In this document: in pieces, positions 7,780 through 15,270 of the stretch
Layout of the letters: each line of letters begins with the position of its first letter
How positions within the stretch are numbered: position 1 is the stretch's first letter
NCBI GenBank assembly: GCA_030592105.1
Contig: JAUVKE010000011.1
Coordinates: forward strand, 1 to 18,821
Reading direction: 5' to 3'
Origin: Desulfobacteraceae bacterium
GTDB taxonomy: Bacteria > Desulfobacterota > Desulfobacteria > Desulfobacterales > BuS5
DNA length: 18,821 nt
Made by a program: the position numbers and the translations under genes
The notes under the pieces: generated by a model
Databases searched by the model: none
Seen by the model: the letters and a program-made list of their open reading frames with translations, nothing else
What the model was told of the DNA's origin: nothing

Positions 7780-7846
7780 AAGGGTCAAACAGTTTACCCT
7801 TATTTTATCGATTTTATTTCCTCAGCATCATTACAAAGGGTAAACT
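7780..7846. promoter_or_regulatory. Three AAGGGT(x)AAAC boxes upstream of the deaminase gene
   Basis: AGTTTACCCTT at 7791-7801 and AAGGGTAAACT at 7836-7846 are a perfect 11-base inverted repeat, 34 bases apart. AAGGGTCAAAC at 7780-7790 adds a near-copy abutting the first, making a compact near-palindrome. This layout suits a repressor or regulator of the divergent region, though no regulator gene is visible here. Confidence 0.45.
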
Positions 7847-7930
7847 AATTTAAAGGATGCCAAAAAAAGACTTGATACTGTATAAAATTCATTATACTGA
7901 AAATAAGGCTTACTAAATTTTTCTGGCCTT

Positions 7931-8004
7931 GCTATGGTGAAATTTAAAAAGCTCTGATTGTTTAAGCGCAGCGAGTATCAGAGCTTTTTAAAATTTATTA
8001 TAGC
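7931..8004. repeat. 74-base near-perfect hairpin element
   Basis: Arms 7931-7958 and 7977-8004 pair at 24 of 28 positions, with a perfect core AAAAAGCTCTGAT/ATCAGAGCTTTTT, around an 18-base loop, TGTTTAAGCGCAGCGAGT. It lies in the 460-base gap between divergent genes at 7749 and 8210. It may be a dispersed hairpin repeat or a bidirectional terminator. The rest of the gap has smaller stem-loops (8019-8033, 8067-8087) and no gene I can support. Confidence 0.65.
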
Positions 8005-8098
8005 TCAGCCTTCAGTCTATTACTAATTTTAGTACCTTAAGCCTTAAAACGTGCTCAAAAAAACAAGGAATTTTTTGATCATTCCTATAAATACACAC

Positions 8099-8133
8099 AG
8101 GTTGAAGGAGTGACGAGTTTTCTCCTTCAGCCT
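8099..8133. repeat. 12-bp stem-loop upstream of the response-regulator gene
   Basis: AGGTTGAAGGAG (8099-8110) pairs with CTCCTTCAGCCT (8122-8133) with one G-T wobble, around loop TGACGAGTTTT. GCCTTCAG recurs directly after it (8138-8145) and at 8008-8015. No T-run follows on either strand, so it is not a standard terminator. It lies 77 bases before the ATG at 8210. Confidence 0.5.
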
Positions 8134-8209
8134 AAAAGCCTTCAGCGCATCTGGTTAGAATTAAGCTCAAATTTTTTTAAATTAACCGACTAAAAATTTA
8201 ATATTACAT

Positions 8210-9331
8210 ATGCCTGATAATAAATCGTTTTCAATACTGATCATTGATGATAATGTATCGAGCAACAGACTGTTGGAGATGGCCCTTACAAAAGAAGGAT
8301 ACAGAGTTTTCACATCAACAGACGGCCCCTCCGGGCGGGACATAGCGTCCGAGATACGCCCTAATCTCATACTCCTGGACATTATCATGCCCGGAGAAAA
8401 CGGATTTGAGGTAATTGAAAAGCTTAAAAAAAATGCTGACACAGCCTCTATTCCCATAATTTTTATTACAGGGAAAGATGACCTTGATACAAAAATACAA
8501 TCCTTTAATTTGGGGGCTGTTGATTACATTACAAAACCGTTCCATGTTCTTGAGGTAATCGCCAGAATTCGCCTCCACCTGAAATTATCCCTTGCAACCA
8601 ATTATTTAATCGCCAACCAGACTAAAAAATTAAAACAGATCCATACAACGCAGCAATCAATGCTGATTTCTTCAAAAAGCCTTCCCAAAGCAAATTTTGC
8701 TGTCTGGTACAAGGCTTTGCTCGAAGCAGGGGGCGATTTTTATGATATTTTTCAAATTTCTGAGGAAATATACGGTTATTTTATTGCCGATGTTTCCGGC
8801 CACGACATTGCCACCGGTTTTATCACCGCAGCAGTAAAAGTTTTACTAAGACAAAATTGTCTGCCAATGTACAGCCCCATGGAAAGCATGCAGATGTTAA
8901 ACAATATTTTAACGGATCAGCTTCCAGGCAGCAAATATATAACAGCATGTTACGCAAAGTTGAACCGTAAATCCAAATACCTCACCGTAATCAATGCAGG
9001 GCATCCCCCCCTTATTTTTATTCCAAAGGAGCGGGAAGCTTTTCTTGTGGAATTAACCGGAGATGTCATAGGAATGTTTAAAAACACCTATTTTGAATCG
9101 ATTGATATAAAGGTTAATAAAGGAGACCGATTTGTCATGATCACCGATGGAGTAATAGAAAATCCCGAAAAAAGAAAAATCTGGGTAAAGGGTATGGATG
9201 AAATCAAGGCAGCATGTGAAAAGATCAGAGATGTATCCATACAGGAGGCCCCGGAAAAATTAAAAAATCTGATCATAACTAATAATTTTACGCCTGAGGA
9301 CGATATGGTCATACTCTGCGCAGAAGTATAA
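8210..9331 (+). CDS. Response regulator with PP2C (RsbU/SpoIIE-type) phosphatase output domain
   Basis: 373 aa. The N-terminal receiver (about 6-125) has the acidic pair D14/D15, phosphoacceptor D57 (LILLDIIMPGENG), T87 and K109. A helical linker (about 125-160) joins it to a PPM/SpoIIE phosphatase domain. All metal-binding acids are in place: D176 in GGDFYD, D194 in ADVSGHD, D313 in ITDGV, and DD at 364-365. It should therefore be an active, phosphorylation-controlled serine phosphatase, as in RsbU/RsbP partner switches, whose substrate is the phosphorylated STAS protein encoded two genes downstream. No histidine kinase is in the window. No good Shine-Dalgarno precedes the ATG. Confidence 0.93.
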   Translation: MPDNKSFSILIIDDNVSSNRLLEMALTKEGYRVFTSTDGPSGRDIASEIRPNLILLDIIMPGENGFEVIEKLKKNADTASIPIIFITGKDDLDTKIQSFNLGAVDYITKPFHVLEVIARIRLHLKLSLATNYLIANQTKKLKQIHTTQQSMLISSKSLPKANFAVWYKALLEAGGDFYDIFQISEEIYGYFIADVSGHDIATGFITAAVKVLLRQNCLPMYSPMESMQMLNNILTDQLPGSKYITACYAKLNRKSKYLTVINAGHPPLIFIPKEREAFLVELTGDVIGMFKNTYFESIDIKVNKGDRFVMITDGVIENPEKRKIWVKGMDEIKAACEKIRDVSIQEAPEKLKNLIITNNFTPEDDMVILCAEV

Positions 9332-9395
9332 GCTGCCATGTAATCCTTATCCGAGCTTATTAAAAAACTATAAAAAAGTCACAGGGTTTATAACA

Positions 9396-9836
9396 ATGAA
9401 GTCCCCCAAGGGGTTTAAAATATTACTAAGCTCAAAAAAAAAATTTGAAATATCTTTTTCAGCATCCCTTGCAAATATCGACAAAGCTGCAAATGAGGCA
9501 CAAAGATTATTAGTGGCAAACGGCTTTGAAGCGCAATGGTTTAATATTATCCTAACGGTGCGGGAAACACTCATAAACGCGGTATTACACGGCTGCCGGG
9601 GAGATGAAGAAAAATCGATTAAGTTTGCCATGCATATAACAGATGATCACCTTATTATTGATGTCGAAGACACAGGATCAGGTTTTGACTGGGAAACATC
9701 CCTGGACAAAGAGCTCCCTTCCACACAAACTTCCGGCAGAGGGCTTGCGATTATACAAAAAATATTTGATACAATTATTTTCAATAAAAAGGGAAATAAA
9801 ATACGGCTAAAAAAACAGATAAAGAAAAGAGGATAA
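9396..9836 (+). CDS. RsbW-like anti-sigma factor / serine protein kinase (HATPase_c)
   Basis: 146 aa GHKL ATPase of the RsbW/SpoIIAB type. The N box is RETLINAVLHG (E57, N61), G1 is EDTGSGF (D92, G94, G96) and the G2-like lid is TSGRGLAII (G114, G116). In known systems such kinases phosphorylate the STAS antagonist and hold a partner, often a sigma factor, when the antagonist is phosphorylated. The gene lies 64 bases after the phosphatase gene and one base before the STAS gene. No sigma factor is encoded nearby, so the final target may be elsewhere or may not be a sigma factor. Confidence 0.9.
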   Translation: MKSPKGFKILLSSKKKFEISFSASLANIDKAANEAQRLLVANGFEAQWFNIILTVRETLINAVLHGCRGDEEKSIKFAMHITDDHLIIDVEDTGSGFDWETSLDKELPSTQTSGRGLAIIQKIFDTIIFNKKGNKIRLKKQIKKRG

Positions 9837-9837
9837 A

Positions 9838-10131
9838 ATGACACAAAAAAAGACTGTTACACCGGGAACTGATATTGTTGCGTCAATGGCTAAAGATTTC
9901 AGGAAAAAACAGGTGGAATTAATAGACAGTGGAATTACTGAATTAACCATAAATATGACTGGAATTAAAATGGTCGATTCTGTTGGAATAGGAGTGTTAA
10001 TAGCTCTTCATAACACTCTGAATCAGAGAGAAGGAAAGTTAATTATAACAAATGCTTCACCAGATATTTACAAACTTTTTAAAACCATGCGTCTTGATAA
10101 ACATTTTGAAATAAACCATGCTGATGGATAA
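9838..10131 (+). CDS. STAS-domain anti-sigma factor antagonist (RsbV/SpoIIAA-like)
   Basis: 97 aa single STAS domain. The signature KMVDSVGIGVLIALHNTL places the phosphorylatable serine at S48, just after D47. The rest follows the family (LIITNASPDIYKLFKTMRL). Phosphorylation by the preceding RsbW-like kinase and dephosphorylation by the PP2C response regulator would close a partner-switch cycle. The ATG follows the kinase stop by one base and has AGAGG upstream, so it is translationally coupled. It ends 16 bases from the convergent FHA gene, with no obvious terminator in the gap. Confidence 0.9.
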   Translation: MTQKKTVTPGTDIVASMAKDFRKKQVELIDSGITELTINMTGIKMVDSVGIGVLIALHNTLNQREGKLIITNASPDIYKLFKTMRLDKHFEINHADG

Positions 10132-10147
10132 ACCCATACCCCTTTAT

Positions 10148-10846
10148 TCAGGTTTTAATATCAAACTGCATTTTTACTGAACCCACCTGTATAATGTCAA
10201 ATTCTTTCAGCTGAACTGCACCACGAACAGAATTACCATTGACCTTTGGCTTGGCAAAACCGCCGACATAACTCAGATAACAGCCCTTGGGCCTGCTGCT
10301 GATTGTTGCTGCTACCTTACCAATAAAAAAGCCTTTGGCAACTATATCACAAAATGAGCCTTTTCCTATTTTTATCACTTTTTTAGAAATTTTTGTTTCA
10401 CCTGTTCCCCCTTCCAGTAATGATATCACACCATGGGCTTGCTGACCTCCAGTCTCAGCTCCTGCTGCCCTGTCCATCATATTCTGACGCATATCCGCAT
10501 TAATTACCATTGTCTTATCTTCATCAATGTCTGCATGTTCCGGGACAGCTTCACCAGCTCCAAGGCTGAAAACAAGTGTATGTTTTCCTATTGCAATGGT
10601 GTCATTCTGCTGCAGATAATAGGTTGCTATCACAGCATCATTTACAAGGGTTCCGTTTTTACTCTTGAGATCGGTAAGGAGAAAATTATCACCCACACTG
10701 TCGATTTTAGCATGCCGCCCTGATACTGCCAGATTGTCTATATGTATATCGGCATCTTTAGCCCGCCCTATTATTAGTACTGATCCTTTGTTAAGATGGT
10801 ACTCTTGAATAATGTTATCCTTAAACTTAAGAGTCAAAGTCGGCAT
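10148..10846 (-). CDS. Two-FHA-domain phosphopeptide-binding protein
   Basis: 232 aa from the ATG at 10846, preceded by AAGGGG; a GTG nine bases further upstream falls inside that ribosome-binding site and is rejected. The first FHA domain (about 5-95) is canonical: IIGR (R28), VSGRHAKI (S42, R44, H45) and LTDLKSKNGTLVN (N64). A linker with DEDKTMVINAD (about 108-118) follows. A second, diverged FHA-like fold (about 139-230) shows IGKGSFCDIVAKG, PKVNGNSV and LKEFDIIQVGSVKMQF but lacks the SxRH motif. FHA domains bind phosphothreonine peptides. The PP2C gene lies 18 bases upstream in the same operon, so reversible Thr phosphorylation is implied; the kinase is not in the window. Confidence 0.9.
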   Translation of the reverse strand: MPTLTLKFKDNIIQEYHLNKGSVLIIGRAKDADIHIDNLAVSGRHAKIDSVGDNFLLTDLKSKNGTLVNDAVIATYYLQQNDTIAIGKHTLVFSLGAGEAVPEHADIDEDKTMVINADMRQNMMDRAAGAETGGQQAHGVISLLEGGTGETKISKKVIKIGKGSFCDIVAKGFFIGKVAATISSRPKGCYLSYVGGFAKPKVNGNSVRGAVQLKEFDIIQVGSVKMQFDIKT

Positions 10847-10864
10847 TAAAAGCACCCCTTTTTA

Positions 10865-11686
10865 TTAAATTATTTTTCGCAAATAATCGCGCAGCCGATC
10901 TGGAGCATGGAGAAAAAAATTCCATATATTTCCAAGAATACCCCTGGGCCTTTTTATCCTTAAAACAACAGCCGAAATATTATCATCCCCCCCGCGATCA
11001 TTGGCCATACCCACAAAAATTTTACAGGCCTCTTTCGGTGTATTCAGAGTTACTACATCAAGCATCTCTTCTGAAGTAACTTTTCGGCTTAATCCATCGG
11101 AACATATTATAAAAATATCATCATAAAAAAACTGGCTTTCACAAATATCAGGAACCACTGTCTCATCCGCACCTAAAGCCCGTGTGAGCATATTTTCAAA
11201 CATACCACCTTCAAGTTTAAAGTCGGGATGTTCATCAGCCAGAGTATGGGGGACAGTAACCATCTCTATTTCGCCATCATGCACCATATATACGGAGCTG
11301 TCGCCAACATTGGCGGCCACAAAGGTTTCATCAATAAAATAAGCAATGGCAACGGTGGTACCCATACCGCGGAATGACTCATTTAAAGCAGCGGCCTTAC
11401 AGACTTTACTATTCGCATATTCAATGCTGGAAAAAAGCTGGCACGCTTCTTCGGATAAAATATCATCAGAACCAACATATTTTTCCATACCCACAGTTTT
11501 ATGTTTACTCATAAAACGGCATATTTCATCCACTGCCATTTTGCTGGCCACCTCTCCGGCAAGATGCCCCCCCATGCCATCAGCGACAATATAAAGATTC
11601 AAGGAATAATCCATGCGAAGAGAATCTTCATTTATCTCTCTTTTTTTACCCACATCGGTAATTCCTGCTGACTCAATAGAAATCAT
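10865..11686 (-). CDS. PP2C-family serine/threonine protein phosphatase
   Basis: 273 aa PPM phosphatase of the bacterial Stp/PrpC type. Motifs in order: TDVGKKREINEDS (about 10-22), VADGMGGHLAGEVAS (D36), GMGTTVAIAY (108-116), NVGDSSVY (D129), CSDGLS (D197) and GGDDNISAVVL (D234/D235, N236). The metal-binding acids are all present, so it should be active. After the domain comes a basic, amphipathic tail (about 246-273) that might contact the membrane; this is inference. It lies between the penicillin-binding protein gene and the FHA gene on the same strand. The ATG has only a weak ribosome-binding site. Confidence 0.93.
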   Translation of the reverse strand: MISIESAGITDVGKKREINEDSLRMDYSLNLYIVADGMGGHLAGEVASKMAVDEICRFMSKHKTVGMEKYVGSDDILSEEACQLFSSIEYANSKVCKAAALNESFRGMGTTVAIAYFIDETFVAANVGDSSVYMVHDGEIEMVTVPHTLADEHPDFKLEGGMFENMLTRALGADETVVPDICESQFFYDDIFIICSDGLSRKVTSEEMLDVVTLNTPKEACKIFVGMANDRGGDDNISAVVLRIKRPRGILGNIWNFFLHAPDRLRDYLRKII

Positions 11687-11749
11687 ATTTTTATTTATTC
11701 CAATTAATATCTATAAGTCAAGTATACTTTGCAAAAAAAACCTGAATTC

Positions 11750-11791
11750 AAAAAAAAACTCTCAAACCGGCTGTTCATCGCTCCCCCGGTT
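11750..11791 (-). terminator. Terminator-like hairpin overlapping the PBP stop codon
   Basis: On the minus strand AACCGG (11791-11786) pairs with CCGGTT (11770-11765), followed by TGAGAG and nine Ts (11758-11750). The 15-base loop contains the PBP stop codon. It probably ends or attenuates transcription between the PBP gene and the PP2C-FHA pair. The short stem and offset T-run make it moderate. Confidence 0.5.
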
Positions 11792-13736
11792 CTGACCCTT
11801 TTATGAACATTCCTTTAAAAAACTCAGATGATTCATCAGTTTTAAGCCCCCCTGTAATCGAATCGATATCAACTAAAACCACACTATCGGGAATATCAAA
11901 ATAATGGAAAGGCTTATCTTCCAGAGCATACCCCATGAGCTCGATCCATATTGGAAGTGCGGCTTTTGCACCGGTCTCAGAGTTTCCCAGGGTTCCGTGC
12001 CTGTCGCGTCCAATCCATACCCCTGTTGCAATATCAGGGGAATACCCGACAAAAAGAGCATCGCCATAACCTGTTGTTGTCCCTGTTTTACCAGCAAGGG
12101 GCCGGCCTATTACCCGGGCTTTTTTACCGGTCCCCTCTTTAATAACTCCCTGGAGCATATCGGTTATCACCGCAGCATTGGCACGGGACATGACAACCTG
12201 TTTTTCAGGCTTTTTTTTCAAAATTATTCGCCCATCACTCCCAACAACCTCAGCCACACCAAAGGGGCTTACTCTGTTTCCTCTGTTTGCAAACACAGCA
12301 TAAGCAGAGGTTAAGTTTAAAAGAGTCACTTCTGATGTCCCCAAAGCAAGGGAAAGATTGGGTAAAAGAGTCGATTTCAGACCGAGAGTCCGTCCAAAAT
12401 AGGCTACTGGAGAGGGCCCCAGCATTTCGATGAGCCTTACTGCAGGTATATTTTTAGAAAAAGCAAGGGCCCGCCTGAGGGTAATTTCCCCTTCATAAGC
12501 CCCCGAATAATTCTTAGGCTCCCAGTCTTTTCCTTTATTTGCACCCTTAAACCCCACAGGAGCGTCGAGTATCATGGCATTCTGGGTGAAACCATGCTCA
12601 ATGGCATAAGCGTAAAGAATCGGCTTAAACGCGGAACCAGGCTGCCTTTTTGCTGTTACAGCCCTGTTAAAAGGGCTTTTCCTGAAATTTCTCCCCCCCA
12701 CCATGGCAAGAATCCCACCGGTGGCCACATCAAGGGAAACAAGGGCACCCTCAAGATCCGAGCTTACAATATTGTTTTTTTCCATTCTTTGACAAATGGT
12801 CAAAAGCCCGGATGCCACAGCCTTTTCAGCAGCTTTTTGCAAATCAAAACAAAGCGTTGTGTTAATCACAAGTCCGCCCTTATAAAGTATAGACGGCCCC
12901 AGCCTTTTCTCCATGGCTTTTACAACATACTGTACAAAAAAAGGGGCTCTGGCAGATTTTTTGATCCGACTCTTAAAAAGAAGAGGCTCATTTGCTGCTG
13001 CGGCATAAGTCTTTTGGTCTATTTTACCTGTTATCAACATCTGCCTTAAAACTATATTTTTACGTTTTATGGCAAGTCCCCTGTTTGCAAAAGGAGAATA
13101 AACAGAAGGGGCTTTGGGCATCCCTGCGATGAGTGCAGACTCGGCAAGGGTTAAATCTTTCACAGACTTGCCGAAAAAAACCCTGGCCGCGGATGCTGCA
13201 CCATAGGCGCCACTCCCGAAATAGACCTGATTCAGATAAAGCTCCAAAATTTCATCTTTTGTATATCGCCGTTCCAGCTGAAAAGCCAGAACAACTTCCC
13301 TGAGCTTTCTGTAAAGAGTTTTCTTGTTGGTTAAAAAAAGTGTTTTCGCAAGCTGCTGGGTTATTGTGCTTGCTCCTTCCACAAAGTTTTGAGCAGCAAT
13401 ATCTTTTATTGCTGCCCGTAAAATACCTTTTATATCTATGCCGGGATGCTGATAAAATTTTCTATCCTCTGTCACTATCAGCGCTTCTTTTAAAAAAAAC
13501 GGCATATCTTTTAATTTAACAGGTTCCCTTTTTTCCACAAAAAGTTCGGCTAAAAGCACCTTGTCTGCAGAATAAATCCGTGTTATAGAGGCAGGAAGGA
13601 AAGTTTCAAGCAATCGTATCTGGGGAAGGTCGTGCCAGACTGCAAACATCGACCCTATTATGATGCCGCAAAAAAGACCGGTGATAAGGAAAAAGAAGAT
13701 ATTGATTTTTTTTTTACGAAAATTAAATAAAGGCAT
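11775..13736 (-). CDS. Class A penicillin-binding protein (PBP1A-type transglycosylase/transpeptidase)
   Basis: 653 aa bifunctional peptidoglycan synthase. A basic cytoplasmic start and one membrane anchor (about 13-35) come first. The GT51 domain shows VTEDRKFYQHPGID (catalytic E90), GASTITQQLAK (121-131) and RRYTKDEILELYLNQVYFG (156-174). The transpeptidase domain has S368-x-x-K371 in PGSAFKPI, SKN at 428-430 and KTGTT at 550-554, so both active sites are intact. It is shorter than E. coli PBP1A and lacks the OB-type insertion seen there. The ATG at 13736 has no clear Shine-Dalgarno sequence and lies only 23 bases from the divergent start at 13760. Confidence 0.95.
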   Translation of the reverse strand: MPLFNFRKKKINIFFFLITGLFCGIIIGSMFAVWHDLPQIRLLETFLPASITRIYSADKVLLAELFVEKREPVKLKDMPFFLKEALIVTEDRKFYQHPGIDIKGILRAAIKDIAAQNFVEGASTITQQLAKTLFLTNKKTLYRKLREVVLAFQLERRYTKDEILELYLNQVYFGSGAYGAASAARVFFGKSVKDLTLAESALIAGMPKAPSVYSPFANRGLAIKRKNIVLRQMLITGKIDQKTYAAAANEPLLFKSRIKKSARAPFFVQYVVKAMEKRLGPSILYKGGLVINTTLCFDLQKAAEKAVASGLLTICQRMEKNNIVSSDLEGALVSLDVATGGILAMVGGRNFRKSPFNRAVTAKRQPGSAFKPILYAYAIEHGFTQNAMILDAPVGFKGANKGKDWEPKNYSGAYEGEITLRRALAFSKNIPAVRLIEMLGPSPVAYFGRTLGLKSTLLPNLSLALGTSEVTLLNLTSAYAVFANRGNRVSPFGVAEVVGSDGRIILKKKPEKQVVMSRANAAVITDMLQGVIKEGTGKKARVIGRPLAGKTGTTTGYGDALFVGYSPDIATGVWIGRDRHGTLGNSETGAKAALPIWIELMGYALEDKPFHYFDIPDSVVLVDIDSITGGLKTDESSEFFKGMFIKGSEPGER

Positions 13737-13741
13737 ATAAA
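13713..13741 (+). promoter_or_regulatory. Possible promoter of the His-rich protein gene
   Basis: TTTACG (13713-13718), a 17-base spacer and TATAAA (13736-13741) precede the ATG at 13760. AAGGAG is at 13745-13750. The promoter lies inside the first codons of the divergent PBP gene. Confidence 0.4.
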
Positions 13742-13759
13742 AATAAGGAGAAGGACTAA

Positions 13760-14014
13760 ATGGAACATAAGCATGATCACAGCCACGGCCACCACCACCA
13801 TGAAGCGGAAGCCAGCATGACTATTGAGGAAAAAATGGTCAAGCTGCTGGATCACTGGATAAAACATAACCTTGATCACGCAGCTACATACAGAAGTTGG
13901 GCAAAAAAAGCCGATGATGCCAGTCTGACCAAAATTTCTTTGCTCCTTGAAGATGCTGCCAAAATGAATATATCGATAAATGACAAATTCAAGGAGGCCC
14001 TGGAAATATTATAG
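13760..14014 (+). CDS. Small His-rich helical protein, unknown function
   Basis: 84 aa. The first 14 residues contain eight histidines (HDHSHGHHHH), an obvious candidate for nickel, zinc or cobalt binding. The rest is predicted helical with a conserved-looking core, KMVKLLDHWIKHNLDHAATY (about 25-44), in which H32, H36 and H40 fall on one helix face. A second acidic helix follows. A strong AAGGAG precedes the ATG. It stands head-to-head with the PBP gene (23-base gap) and converges 14 bases from the corrinoid methyltransferase gene. I recognise this helical architecture in small conserved proteins of anaerobes but cannot name a function. A metal carrier for a nearby metalloenzyme is only inference. 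Confidence 0.8.
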   Translation: MEHKHDHSHGHHHHEAEASMTIEEKMVKLLDHWIKHNLDHAATYRSWAKKADDASLTKISLLLEDAAKMNISINDKFKEALEIL

Positions 14015-14028
14015 GCTTCTTTTAAAAC

Positions 14029-14832
14029 CTACAACTCCTCCCAGGCAAATATTTTACCATCCGTTAAAGCTCTGCATGCTCTGGCTGTTTCCACGGTATG
14101 CGAATGTAAAATATTTAAAAGAACAATGCTAAGGCCGGATGAGGCAAGCATGGACAAATATGTTCTTTCAAGGAGGAGTTTCTTTTTCATATTTACATCC
14201 CCGCCTGTGGTAAGGTTTGAAAGGCCTATTATGGTTCTGACATCAAATCCTAAAACTTCCGGGAGAAATTTAATTACAGACAGAACCTCCATAGCCTGAA
14301 AATTTCCGTTTCCCCACGATATGGGGACAAGTACCGGATCTATAATAAGACGATTTGGGTCGACCCCCGCCTTACTGCATCTGTTTAAAAGTTCAACAGC
14401 TATGTTCAGCCGCTCCTCCCCATCCTGCGGAACATGGCCATTGGGGAACAAAAGATATCCGATTATTTCTGTCTTATATTTTTTTGCCAAAGGGAGAATG
14501 TCTGCAAGCTTTTCAGGGGCAAGGGAAAAGCCATTTATAACAGCCTTTTTTCTGTTCGCCTTTAATCCGGCTTCAAGAGCCCTGGGATTTGCAGTATCTA
14601 ATATAATTGGGAGGCCTGATACTTCCTGAACAGTATTAACAAGAAAAGCCATTTTTGATTCAGGGTCACGGGAAAGGGGGCCTGAATTAATATCTATGGC
14701 ATCAGCACCTGCGGCCTCACACCTTAAAACCATCTCTCTGACAGGTTCAGAATCTGCATCCTGAACCGCTTTTTCAATACGGGGATTAGTTATCTGAAGA
14801 TTATCAGCAGCCAGAATCATTTTCGTATTCAT
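14029..14832 (-). CDS. Pterin-binding methyltransferase (AcsE / dihydropteroate-synthase-like)
   Basis: 267 aa TIM-barrel protein of the pterin-binding family, close in length and pattern to methyltetrahydrofolate:corrinoid methyltransferase AcsE of the Wood-Ljungdahl pathway. Shared features are AIDINSGPLSRDPESKM (about 45-61), VQEVSGLPIILDTANPRALEAGLK (about 68-91), the INGFS strand, LIIDPVLVP and TIIGLSNLTTG. AcsE moves the methyl of CH3-H4folate to a corrinoid iron-sulfur protein, but no corrinoid protein, CO dehydrogenase or folate gene is in the window, so the acceptor is unknown. The ATG at 14832 overlaps the upstream scaffold gene by 29 bases. The in-frame ATG at 14820 (MILAADNL) fits the family start better and is a real alternative. 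Confidence 0.82.
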   Translation of the reverse strand: MNTKMILAADNLQITNPRIEKAVQDADSEPVREMVLRCEAAGADAIDINSGPLSRDPESKMAFLVNTVQEVSGLPIILDTANPRALEAGLKANRKKAVINGFSLAPEKLADILPLAKKYKTEIIGYLLFPNGHVPQDGEERLNIAVELLNRCSKAGVDPNRLIIDPVLVPISWGNGNFQAMEVLSVIKFLPEVLGFDVRTIIGLSNLTTGGDVNMKKKLLLERTYLSMLASSGLSIVLLNILHSHTVETARACRALTDGKIFAWEEL

Positions 14833-15235
14833 CCAGAGCTTTGTGCAGTGCCTTTACAGCCAATTGAATACAATGGTGTTTTTTTCCGGGAATATCCTTT
14901 AAAACTCTGAAAATATCCCCATCATTAAGGAGCCTTGCCTGGGCAAGGGTCTTCCCCTCAACAAGTTCAACTGCAGCCATTGCTGCCGAAACAGCACCGG
15001 GGCAGCCGAGAACCTGGTATCTTACCTTTTCAACATTCCCGCCGGCAACTTTCAGATATACCTTCATGGTATCTCCGCAGGTCCCTACCATTTCCGTGAC
15101 TTGATCAGGATTTTCCAGTATTCCCATATATGGTTTATCCATATAATAGGAGACAGCTGTATCAGAATATCCTGATTCCAAAAGCATTTTCCTTACATGA
15201 TCTGTATCATTATCTTCAATAAAATTCTCTTCCAT
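14804..15235 (-). CDS. IscU/NifU-N-like iron-sulfur scaffold protein
   Basis: 143 aa. The NifU N-terminal/IscU fold is recognisable from the three spaced cysteines and neighbours: GTCGDTMKVYLKV (C53, D55), VLGCPGAVSAAMAAVELVEGKTL (C78) and HHCIQLAVKALHKAL (C122, preceded by His). The conserved Asp next to the first Cys matches that used in cluster release. It has an extra N-terminal segment of about 35 residues and a C-terminal Cys (C143). No cysteine desulfurase, HscA/HscB or IscR is nearby, unlike isc or nif operons. It overlaps and leads the AcsE-like gene, suggesting a dedicated role with that enzyme or a partner metalloprotein rather than housekeeping assembly. Confidence 0.85.
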   Translation of the reverse strand: MEENFIEDNDTDHVRKMLLESGYSDTAVSYYMDKPYMGILENPDQVTEMVGTCGDTMKVYLKVAGGNVEKVRYQVLGCPGAVSAAMAAVELVEGKTLAQARLLNDGDIFRVLKDIPGKKHHCIQLAVKALHKALDEYENDSGC

Positions 15236-15270
15236 CTTATTTCCTGTTTCTGAATAAATTTAGATAGACA

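Noticed and set aside
11904..12314. 136-codon plus-strand frame
   Set aside because: Antisense to the PBP transpeptidase domain, Cys/Pro-rich and without recognisable features.
12594..13049. 151-codon plus-strand frame
   Set aside because: Antisense to the intact PBP gene; no ribosome-binding site or family signature.
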